Shown piece by piece: positions 6,360-12,482 of a stretch of DNA of 13,338 nucleotides. The notes under the pieces are model-generated. The model was not told the DNA's origin and did no database searches. It saw only the letters and a program-made list of their open reading frames with translations. How positions within the stretch are numbered: the first letter of the stretch is position 1; each line of letters begins with the position of its first letter. This DNA is from Syntrophaceae bacterium. Its GTDB lineage: Bacteria > Desulfobacterota > Syntrophia > Syntrophales > UBA2185. A program made the position numbers and the translations under genes. The DNA is taken from assembly GCA_003508565.1 (NCBI GenBank), contig DNUI01000220.1:1-13338 (forward strand). The letters run 5' to 3'.

Positions 6360-6824
6360 ATGAAAAAAGTATCAATGTGGAGCGTGATGGTTGTAGCGAT
6401 TTTTATGATGACAATGATGTTTGCGCTGCAATCACAGGCACAACTGGAGAAAGGTCCATGGTCTCTCGGAGTACCGGAGTTGGCGGACGTCGGCTACAAA
6501 GGGGGAGGGGCAATAGTGACCGAAGCCGGTACGGTAAAAAAGATTGAGAAGATGGCAGGTGTGAAAGACGGGCTGCAGATGAGATTGGTGACAGCCCAGG
6601 GTGGCAAGTGGCTCGTTTACATGGGGCCAAAATGGTTCATTGAAAACCAGAAAGTGAAGTTTAAGGTTGGCGACGCCGTCGAGGTAAGAGGTATGAAGTT
6701 GGGTAGCGCTATCATTGCCTCAGAAATAAACAAAGGAGAGTGGACCATGAAACTTCGCAATGAAGAAGACGGTATGCCATCCTGGGAATGCTGCTTCCCG
6801 CGTAAATTAAAGAAAGAAGAATGA
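6360..6824 (+). CDS. secreted small OB-fold-like protein of unknown role
   Basis: A 154-aa exported protein. Residues 1-28 are a signal peptide (KK, a Met/Val/Phe-rich core, cleavage probably after SQA or QAQ). The mature part has the alternating pattern GTVKKIE, then MRLVTAQGGKWLVYMGPKWF, VKVGD-like KFKVGDAVEVRG, IIASEI and LRNEEDGMPSW. That pattern of a GPxWF loop, a GDxVxVxG strand and an ending LRxxxGxPxW is one I associate with small periplasmic OB-fold-like proteins in deltaproteobacteria, but I cannot name the family. A CC pair follows near residue 144 before a basic tail, which could be a metal or redox site. The ribosome binding site GAGGAGGT sits about 6 nt before the ATG, and a good sigma70 promoter lies at 6044. 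Confidence 0.75.
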   Translation: MKKVSMWSVMVVAIFMMTMMFALQSQAQLEKGPWSLGVPELADVGYKGGGAIVTEAGTVKKIEKMAGVKDGLQMRLVTAQGGKWLVYMGPKWFIENQKVKFKVGDAVEVRGMKLGSAIIASEINKGEWTMKLRNEEDGMPSWECCFPRKLKKEE

Positions 6825-6922
6825 GATAATTGGCGACCCACCCATTTTTTGAGTAGAATTAGTAAATTTATAATATAGAAGAAAGATAATGGCTTGACGC
6901 AGGCCTTGACCCTCTGATTGTG

Positions 6923-6943
6923 CTTGTCCCAACCATGGACAAG
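6923..6943. other. hairpin upstream of the rhodanese gene
   Basis: CTTGTCC (6923-6929), loop CAACCAT, GGACAAG (6937-6943): a perfect 7-bp stem in the gap between the OB-fold gene and the rhodanese gene. No T tract follows, so it is not a clear terminator. It may be a leader structure or operator. The rest of 6825-7025 shows nothing else. Confidence 0.4.
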
Positions 6944-7025
6944 GCTGCAGATTGCCAATATATACGCACGCTGGCCGATCCGATAAATTTCTGGTAAAAA
7001 ATATGCGGCATTTCTCATAGAAAGG

Positions 7026-7457
7026 GTGGTGATAAAATTGATAGTGCGATATTTGTTGAATACATTAATATTTTTTCTGCCCCTTCTGTTACTAAACCAA
7101 CTGGCGATGACGTGTTCCGCAAATGATTCTGTGCCCAAGATAACGGTCCAGGAGCTGAAAGCTAAACTGGATAGAGGTGAGGACGTGGTGATTCTCGATA
7201 CCAGAACAGGCCGGGATTATGCAGACAGCAAAATCAAAATCAAAGGTGCCATCAGAATCCCCATAGTCCAACTGGAAAGCAGGTACAGGGAATTGCCGGC
7301 AGACAGGGAGATCGTGATCTATTGAACCTGACGCAATGAAGGCACTAGCGCCCGTGCGGCGCAGATTTTGTTGGACAAGGGTTTTAAAAATGTGAGCGCC
7401 CTTAAGGGCGGCTTTCATGCCTGGAAGGATGCCGGCTACCCCACAGAACCAAAGTGA
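7026..7457 (+). CDS. secreted rhodanese selenoprotein with two in-frame UGA codons
   Basis: Conventional reading stops at TGA 7323-7325, giving a headless 99-aa product, but the same frame continues after two UGA codons (7323-7325 and 7329-7331) to TGA 7455-7457 and completes a full rhodanese domain. Order: signal peptide (about residues 1-32), VQELKAKLDRGEDVVILDTR, GAIRIPI, VIY-U100-T-U102-RNEGTSARAA, then GFKNVSALKGGFHAW and YPTEP. Single-domain rhodaneses move sulfur (or selenium) through a cysteine in exactly this loop; the remembered form in related proteins is YCxCPNExTSA, so both UGAs replace Cys. U102 fits the C-x5-S spacing of the catalytic loop. A hairpin with G and U in its apical loop lies at SECIS distance (7345-7364). 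GTG 7026 or, better spaced from GGTGGTG, TTG 7038 may be the start. Convergent with the TlpA-like gene. Confidence 0.8.
7345..7364 (+). promoter_or_regulatory. candidate bacterial SECIS hairpin
   Basis: GCGCC (7348-7352) pairs perfectly with GGCGC (7358-7362) around the loop CGUGC, and C7345-U7346 can pair with A7363-G7364, bulging A7347. The loop begins 21 nt after the second UGA and 27 nt after the first, within the known bacterial SECIS range of about 16-37 nt. It carries G and U as SelB-binding loops do. It lies inside the coding frame, as bacterial SECIS elements must. Confidence 0.6.
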
Positions 7458-7527
7458 CGATATTCCGACATCTTCTGATTCACTTTCTGTTGTGAAGATA
7501 AAACTACGGAGTGACTGATCCCCGCTT

Positions 7528-8073
7528 CTACTTCCCTGTTACCTCGAACTGTTTTTCCAGAAGGCTGTCGAAAGAACGGCAATTCCAACATATAATCCAG
7601 CCATCCCGGTCAATCAATATCTTGACGGGTACGCCAACAACGCCATATGTTCGGGAAACATTACCGTCTTCGTCAAGAAGAATGGGATAGGGGAGGTCAT
7701 ATTTTTTTGCATACGCTGTCATCTTTTCCCGGGATTCCATAATATTGATACTCAATAAAACCAAGCCCTTTGCTCTGTATCGGGAATAGATGTCCTTTAG
7801 ACCACGAATGGCGGCGCGGCAGTCGGTACACCAGGTACACATGAAATACAGAACAACTGTCCTCCCCTTAAAATCGCTCAGATTGACGATTCGGCCGTCC
7901 AAATCTTTCAGGGTAAAATCAGAGGCGCGTTCAGTCCTTTTGGGTTGTATATTCTGCTCCGCCTGCGCAATATTTTGAAGTGAGAAACATGTAACGATTG
8001 TGAATATCAGTATGAAGTTAAAAAACCGTCGAACATCGATTTTCATAGGTTGTCTTTTTCTGGCTGTATCCAT
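7528..8073 (-). CDS. exported TlpA/AhpC-TSA-type thioredoxin-fold protein
   Basis: An exported thiol-disulfide oxidoreductase of about 172-181 aa. From the ATG at 8046 (a better signal-peptide start than 8073) the protein opens MKIDVRR followed by a hydrophobic core ending near AQA-E. The mature part has the TlpA/peroxiredoxin-like entry ASDFTLKDLDGRIVNLSDFKG, the redox motif W-C-T-D-C (Cys82 and Cys85 from 8073), INIMES, and the cis-Pro loop GVPVKILID. A second pair C-W-N-C lies near residues 162-165, which is unusual and could be an extra redox or metal site. Likely role is reduction of periplasmic disulfides or cytochrome c maturation. The gene converges with the Sec-rhodanese, so a shared thiol/selenol redox role is possible but unproven. 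No convincing ribosome binding site is visible. Confidence 0.85.
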   Translation of the reverse strand: MDTARKRQPMKIDVRRFFNFILIFTIVTCFSLQNIAQAEQNIQPKRTERASDFTLKDLDGRIVNLSDFKGRTVVLYFMCTWCTDCRAAIRGLKDIYSRYRAKGLVLLSINIMESREKMTAYAKKYDLPYPILLDEDGNVSRTYGVVGVPVKILIDRDGWIICWNCRSFDSLLEKQFEVTGK

Positions 8074-8141
8074 GGAGAATTCGCTTTCTTACTTGATAAA
8101 TATAGGGGAAAGGCAATTGAGTGTCAAGAAAATACTACCGT

Positions 8142-8255
8142 TTAGTCCACATTGTCGACATTAAAAATCACTACGGTAAAAAAATAAGAACAACTCCAAA
8201 AAAGCAAAAGGTAAATTAAATCAAGGATGGTTATTACCAGCACCGCACCTTGCAT
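8142..8255 (-). CDS. possible 37-aa single-span membrane peptide
   Basis: An ATG-to-TAA frame encoding a strikingly hydrophobic peptide: MQGAVLVITILDLIYLLLFW followed by a second hydrophobic stretch and the acidic end NVDNVD. It would follow the 71-aa gene in the same transcript. There is no clear ribosome binding site next to the ATG; a GGAGG lies further upstream. The hydrophobicity could come from AT-rich composition, so this is tentative. Confidence 0.3.
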   Translation of the reverse strand: MQGAVLVITILDLIYLLLFWSCSYFFTVVIFNVDNVD

Positions 8256-8307
8256 GGAATCACGATTCTTTTGCCCGCCGTTATTATTTTTGTTTATTTC
8301 CTCCGCC

Positions 8308-8523
8308 TCAATCTGGCATTTTCTTCTTTCCGGACCATTGCTGAAAAGACTGAATCTGCTTATCCAGATCCTTGGTGAGTGCACTGCCGTGAGAAGCCGC
8401 GAGCACCTTGTATATCTGTATTGTGGCTTCGGCGAGCCGGTCTTGAGCCCGCAGGATGAACACAGGTTCATCAGCCCCGATTTTGGGGATATTCACCTTG
8501 CCGTATTTGTCTGATAGAGCCAT
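8308..8523 (-). CDS. hypothetical 71-aa protein
   Basis: A small soluble protein starting at ATG 8523 with GAGGAGA about 6 nt upstream. It begins MALSDKYGKVNIPKIGADEP, continues with an amphipathic helical part (ILRAQDRLAEATIQIYKVL) and ends in a basic tail GKKKMPD. No cysteine, signal peptide or membrane segment. I do not recognise the family. The good ribosome binding site and normal composition support a real gene. Confidence 0.7.
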   Translation of the reverse strand: MALSDKYGKVNIPKIGADEPVFILRAQDRLAEATIQIYKVLAASHGSALTKDLDKQIQSFQQWSGKKKMPD

Positions 8524-8608
8524 TGGACATCTCCTCTATAATTAAATTTTTTAACTCCCCTGACTTGACCATTTACCAAATTTTGCTTTAGTTTCCCCTT
8601 AATAATAA

Positions 8609-8845
8609 CTAAGCCTCAAGCATCATGCGCATTCTCTCAGTCCCTTTCAGGGGATGATGCACGACTTTGGACCGTCTCACCTGTCGAGGGGACATCCTTT
8701 GAATAGTGCTGATCAATTTCCTGTTCTCCAGAATAATCGGATCAATAGCCTCCCCACAGATTAGGCATTTCAGTCCCGAAAAAGATTCCTGAGGATTGTA
8801 AAATTCTTCATAGATCATTAAGCCGCCGCAGCGTAGACATTTCAT
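8609..8845 (-). CDS. small zinc-ribbon protein
   Basis: A 78-aa protein. The start is the ATG at 8845, not the one at 8857, because GGAGGT sits 4 nt before it and the product then begins MKCLRCGG. Two CxxC knuckles, C3/C6 and C27/C30, about 20 residues apart form a likely structural zinc ribbon. The C-terminal half is basic (RQVRRSKVVHH), compatible with nucleic-acid or protein binding. Function unknown. Confidence 0.8.
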   Translation of the reverse strand: MKCLRCGGLMIYEEFYNPQESFSGLKCLICGEAIDPIILENRKLISTIQRMSPRQVRRSKVVHHPLKGTERMRMMLEA

Positions 8846-9004
8846 AACGACCTCCATGTGTTCTCTATGTTTTTGATATGATCCGTTACAATTTTTTTTC
8901 GCAAATGCCCCCTCTGATAACGCTTACAATGTGGTTTAAATAATTGATTTCTACCCCTCCTATTTTTCATTAATATTTTGATATTTGCAGGGCTGAATTT
9001 TTTT

Positions 9005-9074
9005 ATAAAATTAGTTTACCTGTAAGCAGGATACAATAAGAATTAAAAGGAAGGATATTGATAGGTGTAAACTA
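9005..9074 (-). repeat. 70-bp repeat, copy B (inverted relative to copy A)
   Basis: The reverse complement of this segment matches 2966-3035 at 65 of 70 positions, including both ends (TAGTTTACACCTATC at one and GCTTACAGGTAAACTA at the other). It abuts the IS3-type orfB remnant that begins at 9077, which suggests a link to that element. The preceding 8858-9004 is AT-rich leader DNA with no gene. Confidence 0.8.
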
Positions 9075-9076
9075 CT

Positions 9077-9280
9077 ATGAAAAAAGAGATATAAAGAAGG
9101 ATCAAAGAAGCCTATAAACTCGGCCGCCGGACTTATGGTAGCCCACGGATTACAAGGGAGCTAAGAGAAAACGGCACTCTCTGCGGGAAGAACCGTATTG
9201 CCCGTCTCATGCGGCTTCACGGCATTTATGCCAAAACAAAACGCAGATTCAGAGTCACGACCCATTTCAATCAAGGGTAG
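9077..9280 (+). pseudogene. IS3-family transposase OrfB remnant
   Basis: The frame MKKEI-stop-RRIKEAYKLG, then GRRTYGSPRITRELRENG, RIARLMRLHGIYAK and KRRFRVTT, is the HTH_21 region found just before the integrase core of IS3-family OrfB proteins. A TAA at 9092-9094 interrupts it, and it ends at TAG 9278-9280 before any of the DDE core. So only about 60 of some 280 residues remain. It begins 3 bp after copy B of the 70-bp repeat. Bases 9281-9434 hold nothing further that I can identify. Confidence 0.8.
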
Positions 9281-9434
9281 AGATAAAGGAATACGTTTTT
9301 CAAAAAAGAACCAACAAAGGAAATGCTATGGAGATCTGCAATTCTGTTTTCTTTTTTCCCTCCCTTGGCGTGAGGGATGAAAGGGATGTGGTATTGTCGC
9401 AGTAATGACAAAAAGACGTTAATGCAAAAGTCTC

Positions 9435-10364
9435 TTAACACTTCTGGAACAGCCAAGTCGATATGTACCGTTCTCCGCTGTCGGGCAGAATGGTCACGAT
9501 CATTTTGCCCTCGGCCTCTTTTCTTTTTGCCACCTCAAGGGCAGCCCAGAGAGCGGCGCCACTCGATATCCCTACAAGGATTCCTTCCTCTTTTGCAATG
9601 CGTCTCGCCATATCTCCCGCATTTTCATGGGCCACCTGAATAATTTCGTCAATAATTTCTCTGTTCAATACATCGGGGACAAATCCGGCGCCGATCCCCT
9701 GAATCTTGTGGGGACCAGGTTTCCCGCCGGACAGAACCGGCGAATCCGCAGGCTCGACGGCAATCATCTTCACTGATGGTTTTCTTTTTTTCAAAACCTC
9801 ACCGATACCGGTGATCGTTCCCCCGGTGCCGATGCCCGAGACAACATAGTCTACTTCGCCGTCCGTATCCCGCCAGATCTCTTCCGCCGTTGTTTTCCGG
9901 TGTATCTCCGGATTTGCAGGATTTTTAAACTGCTGGGGCACAAAACTGTTCTTATATGTTTTTGCCAGTTCCTCCGCTTTTTCGATAGCACCTTTCATAC
10001 CTTTAGCCCCTTCCGTGAGCACCAGTTCTGCCCCCAAGATGGAGAGCAGATGTCGCCGTTCCAGACTCATCGTATCGGGCATGGTGAGGATAAGACGATA
10101 CCCCTTGGCCGCACACACAAAGGCAAGAGCAATCCCAGTATTGCCGCTTGTTGGCTCAATGATAATGGTATCGTTCTTGAGTATTCCCGCATTCTCCGCT
10201 GCCTCGATCATGGCAACGCCGATCCTGTCCTTCACACTGGAAAGAGGGTTGAATGATTCTATCTTTACCAAAATCTCTGCATTTAATCCCCCGCCCATTC
10301 TGTTGAGACGTACCAATGGTGTTTTGCCTATTGTCTTGGTGATATCTGAAAATATGTTTGCCAT
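9435..10364 (-). CDS. cysK: cysteine synthase (O-acetylserine sulfhydrylase)
   Basis: A 309-aa PLP-dependent cytoplasmic enzyme that makes cysteine from O-acetylserine and sulfide. Key features: IGKTPLVRLNR at the start, PLP lysine K45 in SSVKDRIG, the substrate-binding loop PTSGNTGIALAF (about 71-82), the phosphate-binding GIGTGGT, GIGAGFVP and the late PDSGERY serine. Length is standard. AAGGAGGT lies about 5 nt before the ATG. It follows fdhD by about 50 bp in the same direction, so the two may be cotranscribed. A CysM or cystathionine-synthase-type function is less likely on motif grounds. Confidence 0.95.
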   Translation of the reverse strand: MANIFSDITKTIGKTPLVRLNRMGGGLNAEILVKIESFNPLSSVKDRIGVAMIEAAENAGILKNDTIIIEPTSGNTGIALAFVCAAKGYRLILTMPDTMSLERRHLLSILGAELVLTEGAKGMKGAIEKAEELAKTYKNSFVPQQFKNPANPEIHRKTTAEEIWRDTDGEVDYVVSGIGTGGTITGIGEVLKKRKPSVKMIAVEPADSPVLSGGKPGPHKIQGIGAGFVPDVLNREIIDEIIQVAHENAGDMARRIAKEEGILVGISSGAALWAALEVAKRKEAEGKMIVTILPDSGERYISTWLFQKC

Positions 10365-10416
10365 AATAACCTCCTTGATTTCAGGACTTCATCAGGGACT
10401 GGTCGACAATTATTCC

Positions 10417-11226
10417 TTATACCAAACGATTTTCCCCCGAGTATACATACCCGGAATTGCTTCGCACATATCCAAGGAGAGTGACATTGTATTCTCTCGC
10501 AAGGTTTACCGCTGCGGCCGTAGGCGTTGATCGTGAAACAAGGATTGGAACGCCCATTCTGATAACCTTCGTGATAATTTCTGAAGAAACCCTTCCACTC
10601 ACGAACAACATTCCTTCCCCGGCGAGATTCATTGTATCGCTTCTAATCAGCACACCTGTTATCTTGTCAAAACAGTTGTGCCGCCCGATGTCTTCGTTAA
10701 AAACGATAAATTCATCATGGTGAAACAGGACGCTATGGACCCCGCCGATGGCCTTGTATAATTCGGAACGCTGCTCAAAGTTCATCATGGTTTGAAGAAT
10801 CTTGCGGAGGGAGAATTCAATCTGATCCGGTACTATCAGGAATTTGTCATGTTTGAGGGGATTGATGTACGTAAAGCATTTCCCGCACCCTGAGGTGACG
10901 CTGCGCAGGCTTTCGCACTTATCAACTGATCTTCCGACGGCAAGATCAATCAAGACAGCAAAGAGGCGTTCATTGTAAGTGATGGATTCGACATCACGGA
11001 ATGTGTCGATCACGCCTTCATTGTAAAGGAAGCCGAGGGCAAGCTCTTCCGTTAACTGGTTAAGGCAGAGCAGGGAGGCGTATTCTGTCCCGTTGATATA
11101 GATCTTCAAAGAGATTTCGCCAATCACGTCTTTTTCGACATCCCGTAATTCGACCTTATCACCATCACAAATAATCTCTTTGACTGTAAAGGCACCGTAT
11201 AATCTCTCATCCATAGCATTCACCAT
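10417..11226 (-). CDS. fdhD: formate dehydrogenase accessory sulfurtransferase FdhD
   Basis: FdhD passes sulfur from a cysteine desulfurase to the Mo/W-bis-MGD cofactor, which formate dehydrogenases need for activity. From the ATG at 11226 it is 269 aa. Visible are the conserved C-G-K-C pair (C114 and C117, SGCGKC), GGVHSVLF, NEDIGRHNCFDKI, FVSGRVSSEI and RSTPTAAAVNLA. The start is chosen because the stop of a small upstream ORF overlaps it (ATGGTGA); an in-frame TTG at 11277 would be the alternative. No formate dehydrogenase gene is present here. In anaerobes the client enzyme is often a selenoprotein, which fits the UGA-decoding inferred for the rhodanese. Confidence 0.93.
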   Translation of the reverse strand: MVNAMDERLYGAFTVKEIICDGDKVELRDVEKDVIGEISLKIYINGTEYASLLCLNQLTEELALGFLYNEGVIDTFRDVESITYNERLFAVLIDLAVGRSVDKCESLRSVTSGCGKCFTYINPLKHDKFLIVPDQIEFSLRKILQTMMNFEQRSELYKAIGGVHSVLFHHDEFIVFNEDIGRHNCFDKITGVLIRSDTMNLAGEGMLFVSGRVSSEIITKVIRMGVPILVSRSTPTAAAVNLAREYNVTLLGYVRSNSGYVYSGENRLV

Positions 11227-11324
11227 TGCAAGTCTATTCTTCCATTTTGGATGACTTTGATAATGGCCTCCACGCAACAGAAGTCATCACCGTGGTAGAA
11301 AAACTCTACATGTTGTCGAATCAT
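11220..11324 (-). CDS. possible 34-aa ORF overlapping the fdhD start
   Basis: The frame starts MIRQHVEFFYHGDDFCCVEA and ends RIDLQW; its TGA overlaps the fdhD ATG as ATGGTGA, a typical translational-coupling arrangement. The peptide has a Cys-Cys pair and acidic residues. The ribosome binding site is weak. I do not recognise it. The same frame continues upstream through one TGA (to an ATG near 11388), but I see no evidence for readthrough there. Confidence 0.4.
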   Translation of the reverse strand: MIRQHVEFFYHGDDFCCVEAIIKVIQNGRIDLQW

Positions 11325-11475
11325 TTTCTGGATTCAAATTTTAACCATTGCTTCAATCGGCTTGCGTGGCAAAGGCATATTATGGGTTTTCCTCATAATA
11401 AGGCTGGGATCAGGCAGAGGCAGTCATATACAAAGCTGGCGTATCCAGGATTGTTGCAAAACTGAGAGTTTCCGG

Positions 11476-11489
11476 ATGCATCAATGCAT
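11476..11489. promoter_or_regulatory. paired ATGCAT sites upstream of the fdhD cluster
   Basis: ATGCAT-CA-ATGCAT, two copies of a 6-bp palindrome separated by 2 bp, lies in the region upstream of the small ORF and fdhD. It could be an operator. No regulator can be named, and such AT-rich pairs occur by chance. Confidence 0.2.
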
Positions 11490-11514
11490 GATGTCAAGAA
11501 GCGCCTTATATCTG

Positions 11515-11700
11515 TCACTCGTCAATGACGGTTACCATTTCGCCGCCGCAAACTGTACATGTTCTTGTTTCTTGCTGTACCTTCTTTTTGGCGCCGGATT
11601 GATCCTCTATCTCGATCGTTTGACAGGTTATGGTCATCTCTGCTTCATTTCCACACTTATCACAGTGGCATTCTTCTCTCTTGTCTTCCATCACTTTCAT
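11515..11700 (-). CDS. small zinc-ribbon peptide
   Basis: A 61-aa protein with AAGGAGGT immediately upstream of its ATG. It has cysteines C11, C13 and C16 (CHCDKC) and a second CxxC at C48/C51 (TCTVCGGE), a zinc-ribbon arrangement, with an extra Cys26. The middle (EIEDQSGAKKKVQQET) is highly charged. Probably a metal-binding accessory or stress peptide; role unknown. Long reading frames on the other strand are shadows of it. Confidence 0.78.
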   Translation of the reverse strand: MKVMEDKREECHCDKCGNEAEMTITCQTIEIEDQSGAKKKVQQETRTCTVCGGEMVTVIDE

Positions 11701-11798
11701 AACCTCCTTGGTTTATTTTGCAGATATCAGTTTCCCCTGGATATCAATTATAATCCTGGAGTCACCATTATTACGATTTTCATCGCCTCTCCTATTTC

Positions 11799-12008
11799 TC
11801 AGCATTTAATACCTTCTGACGGCCCGTTACACTCACAATTTTTTGCGTGCCTCCTCATACTGTTTTTTGCTTTTTGTAATAATTCCTCTGAAGAATTTTG
11901 TATATCCTCGCTTGTTTGGTTGCTTCTTTTAGGAGCGTAGAGGATACCCACTTCTGCACCAATCAGGCTGCCTACAATCAGCCCCTCAACATAATCATTT
12001 GCTGTCAT
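11799..12008 (-). CDS. YtxH-domain small membrane protein
   Basis: A 69-aa protein beginning MTANDYVEGLIVGSLIGAEVG, a glycine-rich membrane helix followed by the hallmark ILYAPKRSN (family pattern LLxAPxSGxExR). The remainder is a charged helix with a Cys-rich end (CECNGPSEGIKC). YtxH-type proteins are short envelope or stress-associated proteins without known catalysis. The ribosome binding site is weak. Confidence 0.8.
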   Translation of the reverse strand: MTANDYVEGLIVGSLIGAEVGILYAPKRSNQTSEDIQNSSEELLQKAKNSMRRHAKNCECNGPSEGIKC

Positions 12009-12242
12009 ATTCTATTCTCGTTTTCTTTGTGTGTCGTATTTCTCTTGGGTGTAAGTTAAGTAAAAATCCTTCAAAATAATTTTATTGATGGATTGGACTG
12101 AAAGCAATCCTGATTGTTTGTAAGGATAATCATAGGTCAAATCTACCAGTCATCTGCATTATTTGTTAACAGGTAGCTTTAGCCTGCCATTATTCTTCCA
12201 TTTAATCCTCATTGCCTTTCTCTGATGAAAACATTATCTTAC

Positions 12243-12259
12243 ATTGTATAATATACAAT
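12243..12259. promoter_or_regulatory. 17-bp perfect palindrome containing a consensus -10 box
   Basis: ATTGTATAATATACAAT reads the same on both strands around a central base, and its centre includes TATAAT at 12247-12252. No good -35 box is present. A repressor dimer binding here would cover the -10 element of the downstream transcript. Confidence 0.45.
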
Positions 12260-12282
12260 TATAGATACTTTGTGGAATTAAA

Positions 12283-12443
12283 ATGAAAATTAAAGAAGTA
12301 CGTGAGAAAGAGCCTTCCCCCTGATAGTAGTGGTCGAGGGCTTATATCACAAGCAGGCTGGTCACTTTATGCCAGGGAATATTTCTCTGCTCAATGAAGG
12401 CGGGAAAAGGGTGCAATTAAAAGATAGCAGCGTGATGAGATAA
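12283..12443 (+). pseudogene. possible small gene broken in a C5 run
   Basis: ATG 12283 opens MKIKEVREKEPSP and stops at once after a run of five C (12317-12321). If one more C is supplied, the frame continues with LIVVVEGLYHKQAGHF, PGNISLLNEGG and a TAA at 12441-12443, giving 53 aa. It lies 39 bp upstream of the DUF1134 gene and downstream of the -10 palindrome. No family recognised; could be chance. Confidence 0.3.
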
Positions 12444-12482
12444 GGAGTCGTTCTATCAAGACGAAAATTACAAGAGGAGGAT

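Larger units (their letters stand above)
12009..12482. other. intergenic region between the YtxH gene and the DUF1134 gene
   Basis: About 470 bp without an intact gene of normal size. It contains the divergent leaders, a 17-bp palindrome over a TATAAT box at 12243-12259, and a probable frameshifted small ORF at 12283-12443. Confidence 0.5.

Noticed and set aside
7396..7407. Palindrome GCCCTTAAGGGC inside the rhodanese gene
   Set aside because: It has no loop, lies in conserved coding sequence, and is too far from the UGAs to act as SECIS.
9350..9382. CCCTC/GAGGG hairpin near the cysK end as a terminator
   Set aside because: No T tract follows the stem on either strand in the needed direction.
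11325..11390. Selenocysteine readthrough in the ORF upstream of fdhD
   Set aside because: No recognisable family, no Cys equivalent, no ribosome binding site and no good hairpin after the TGA.
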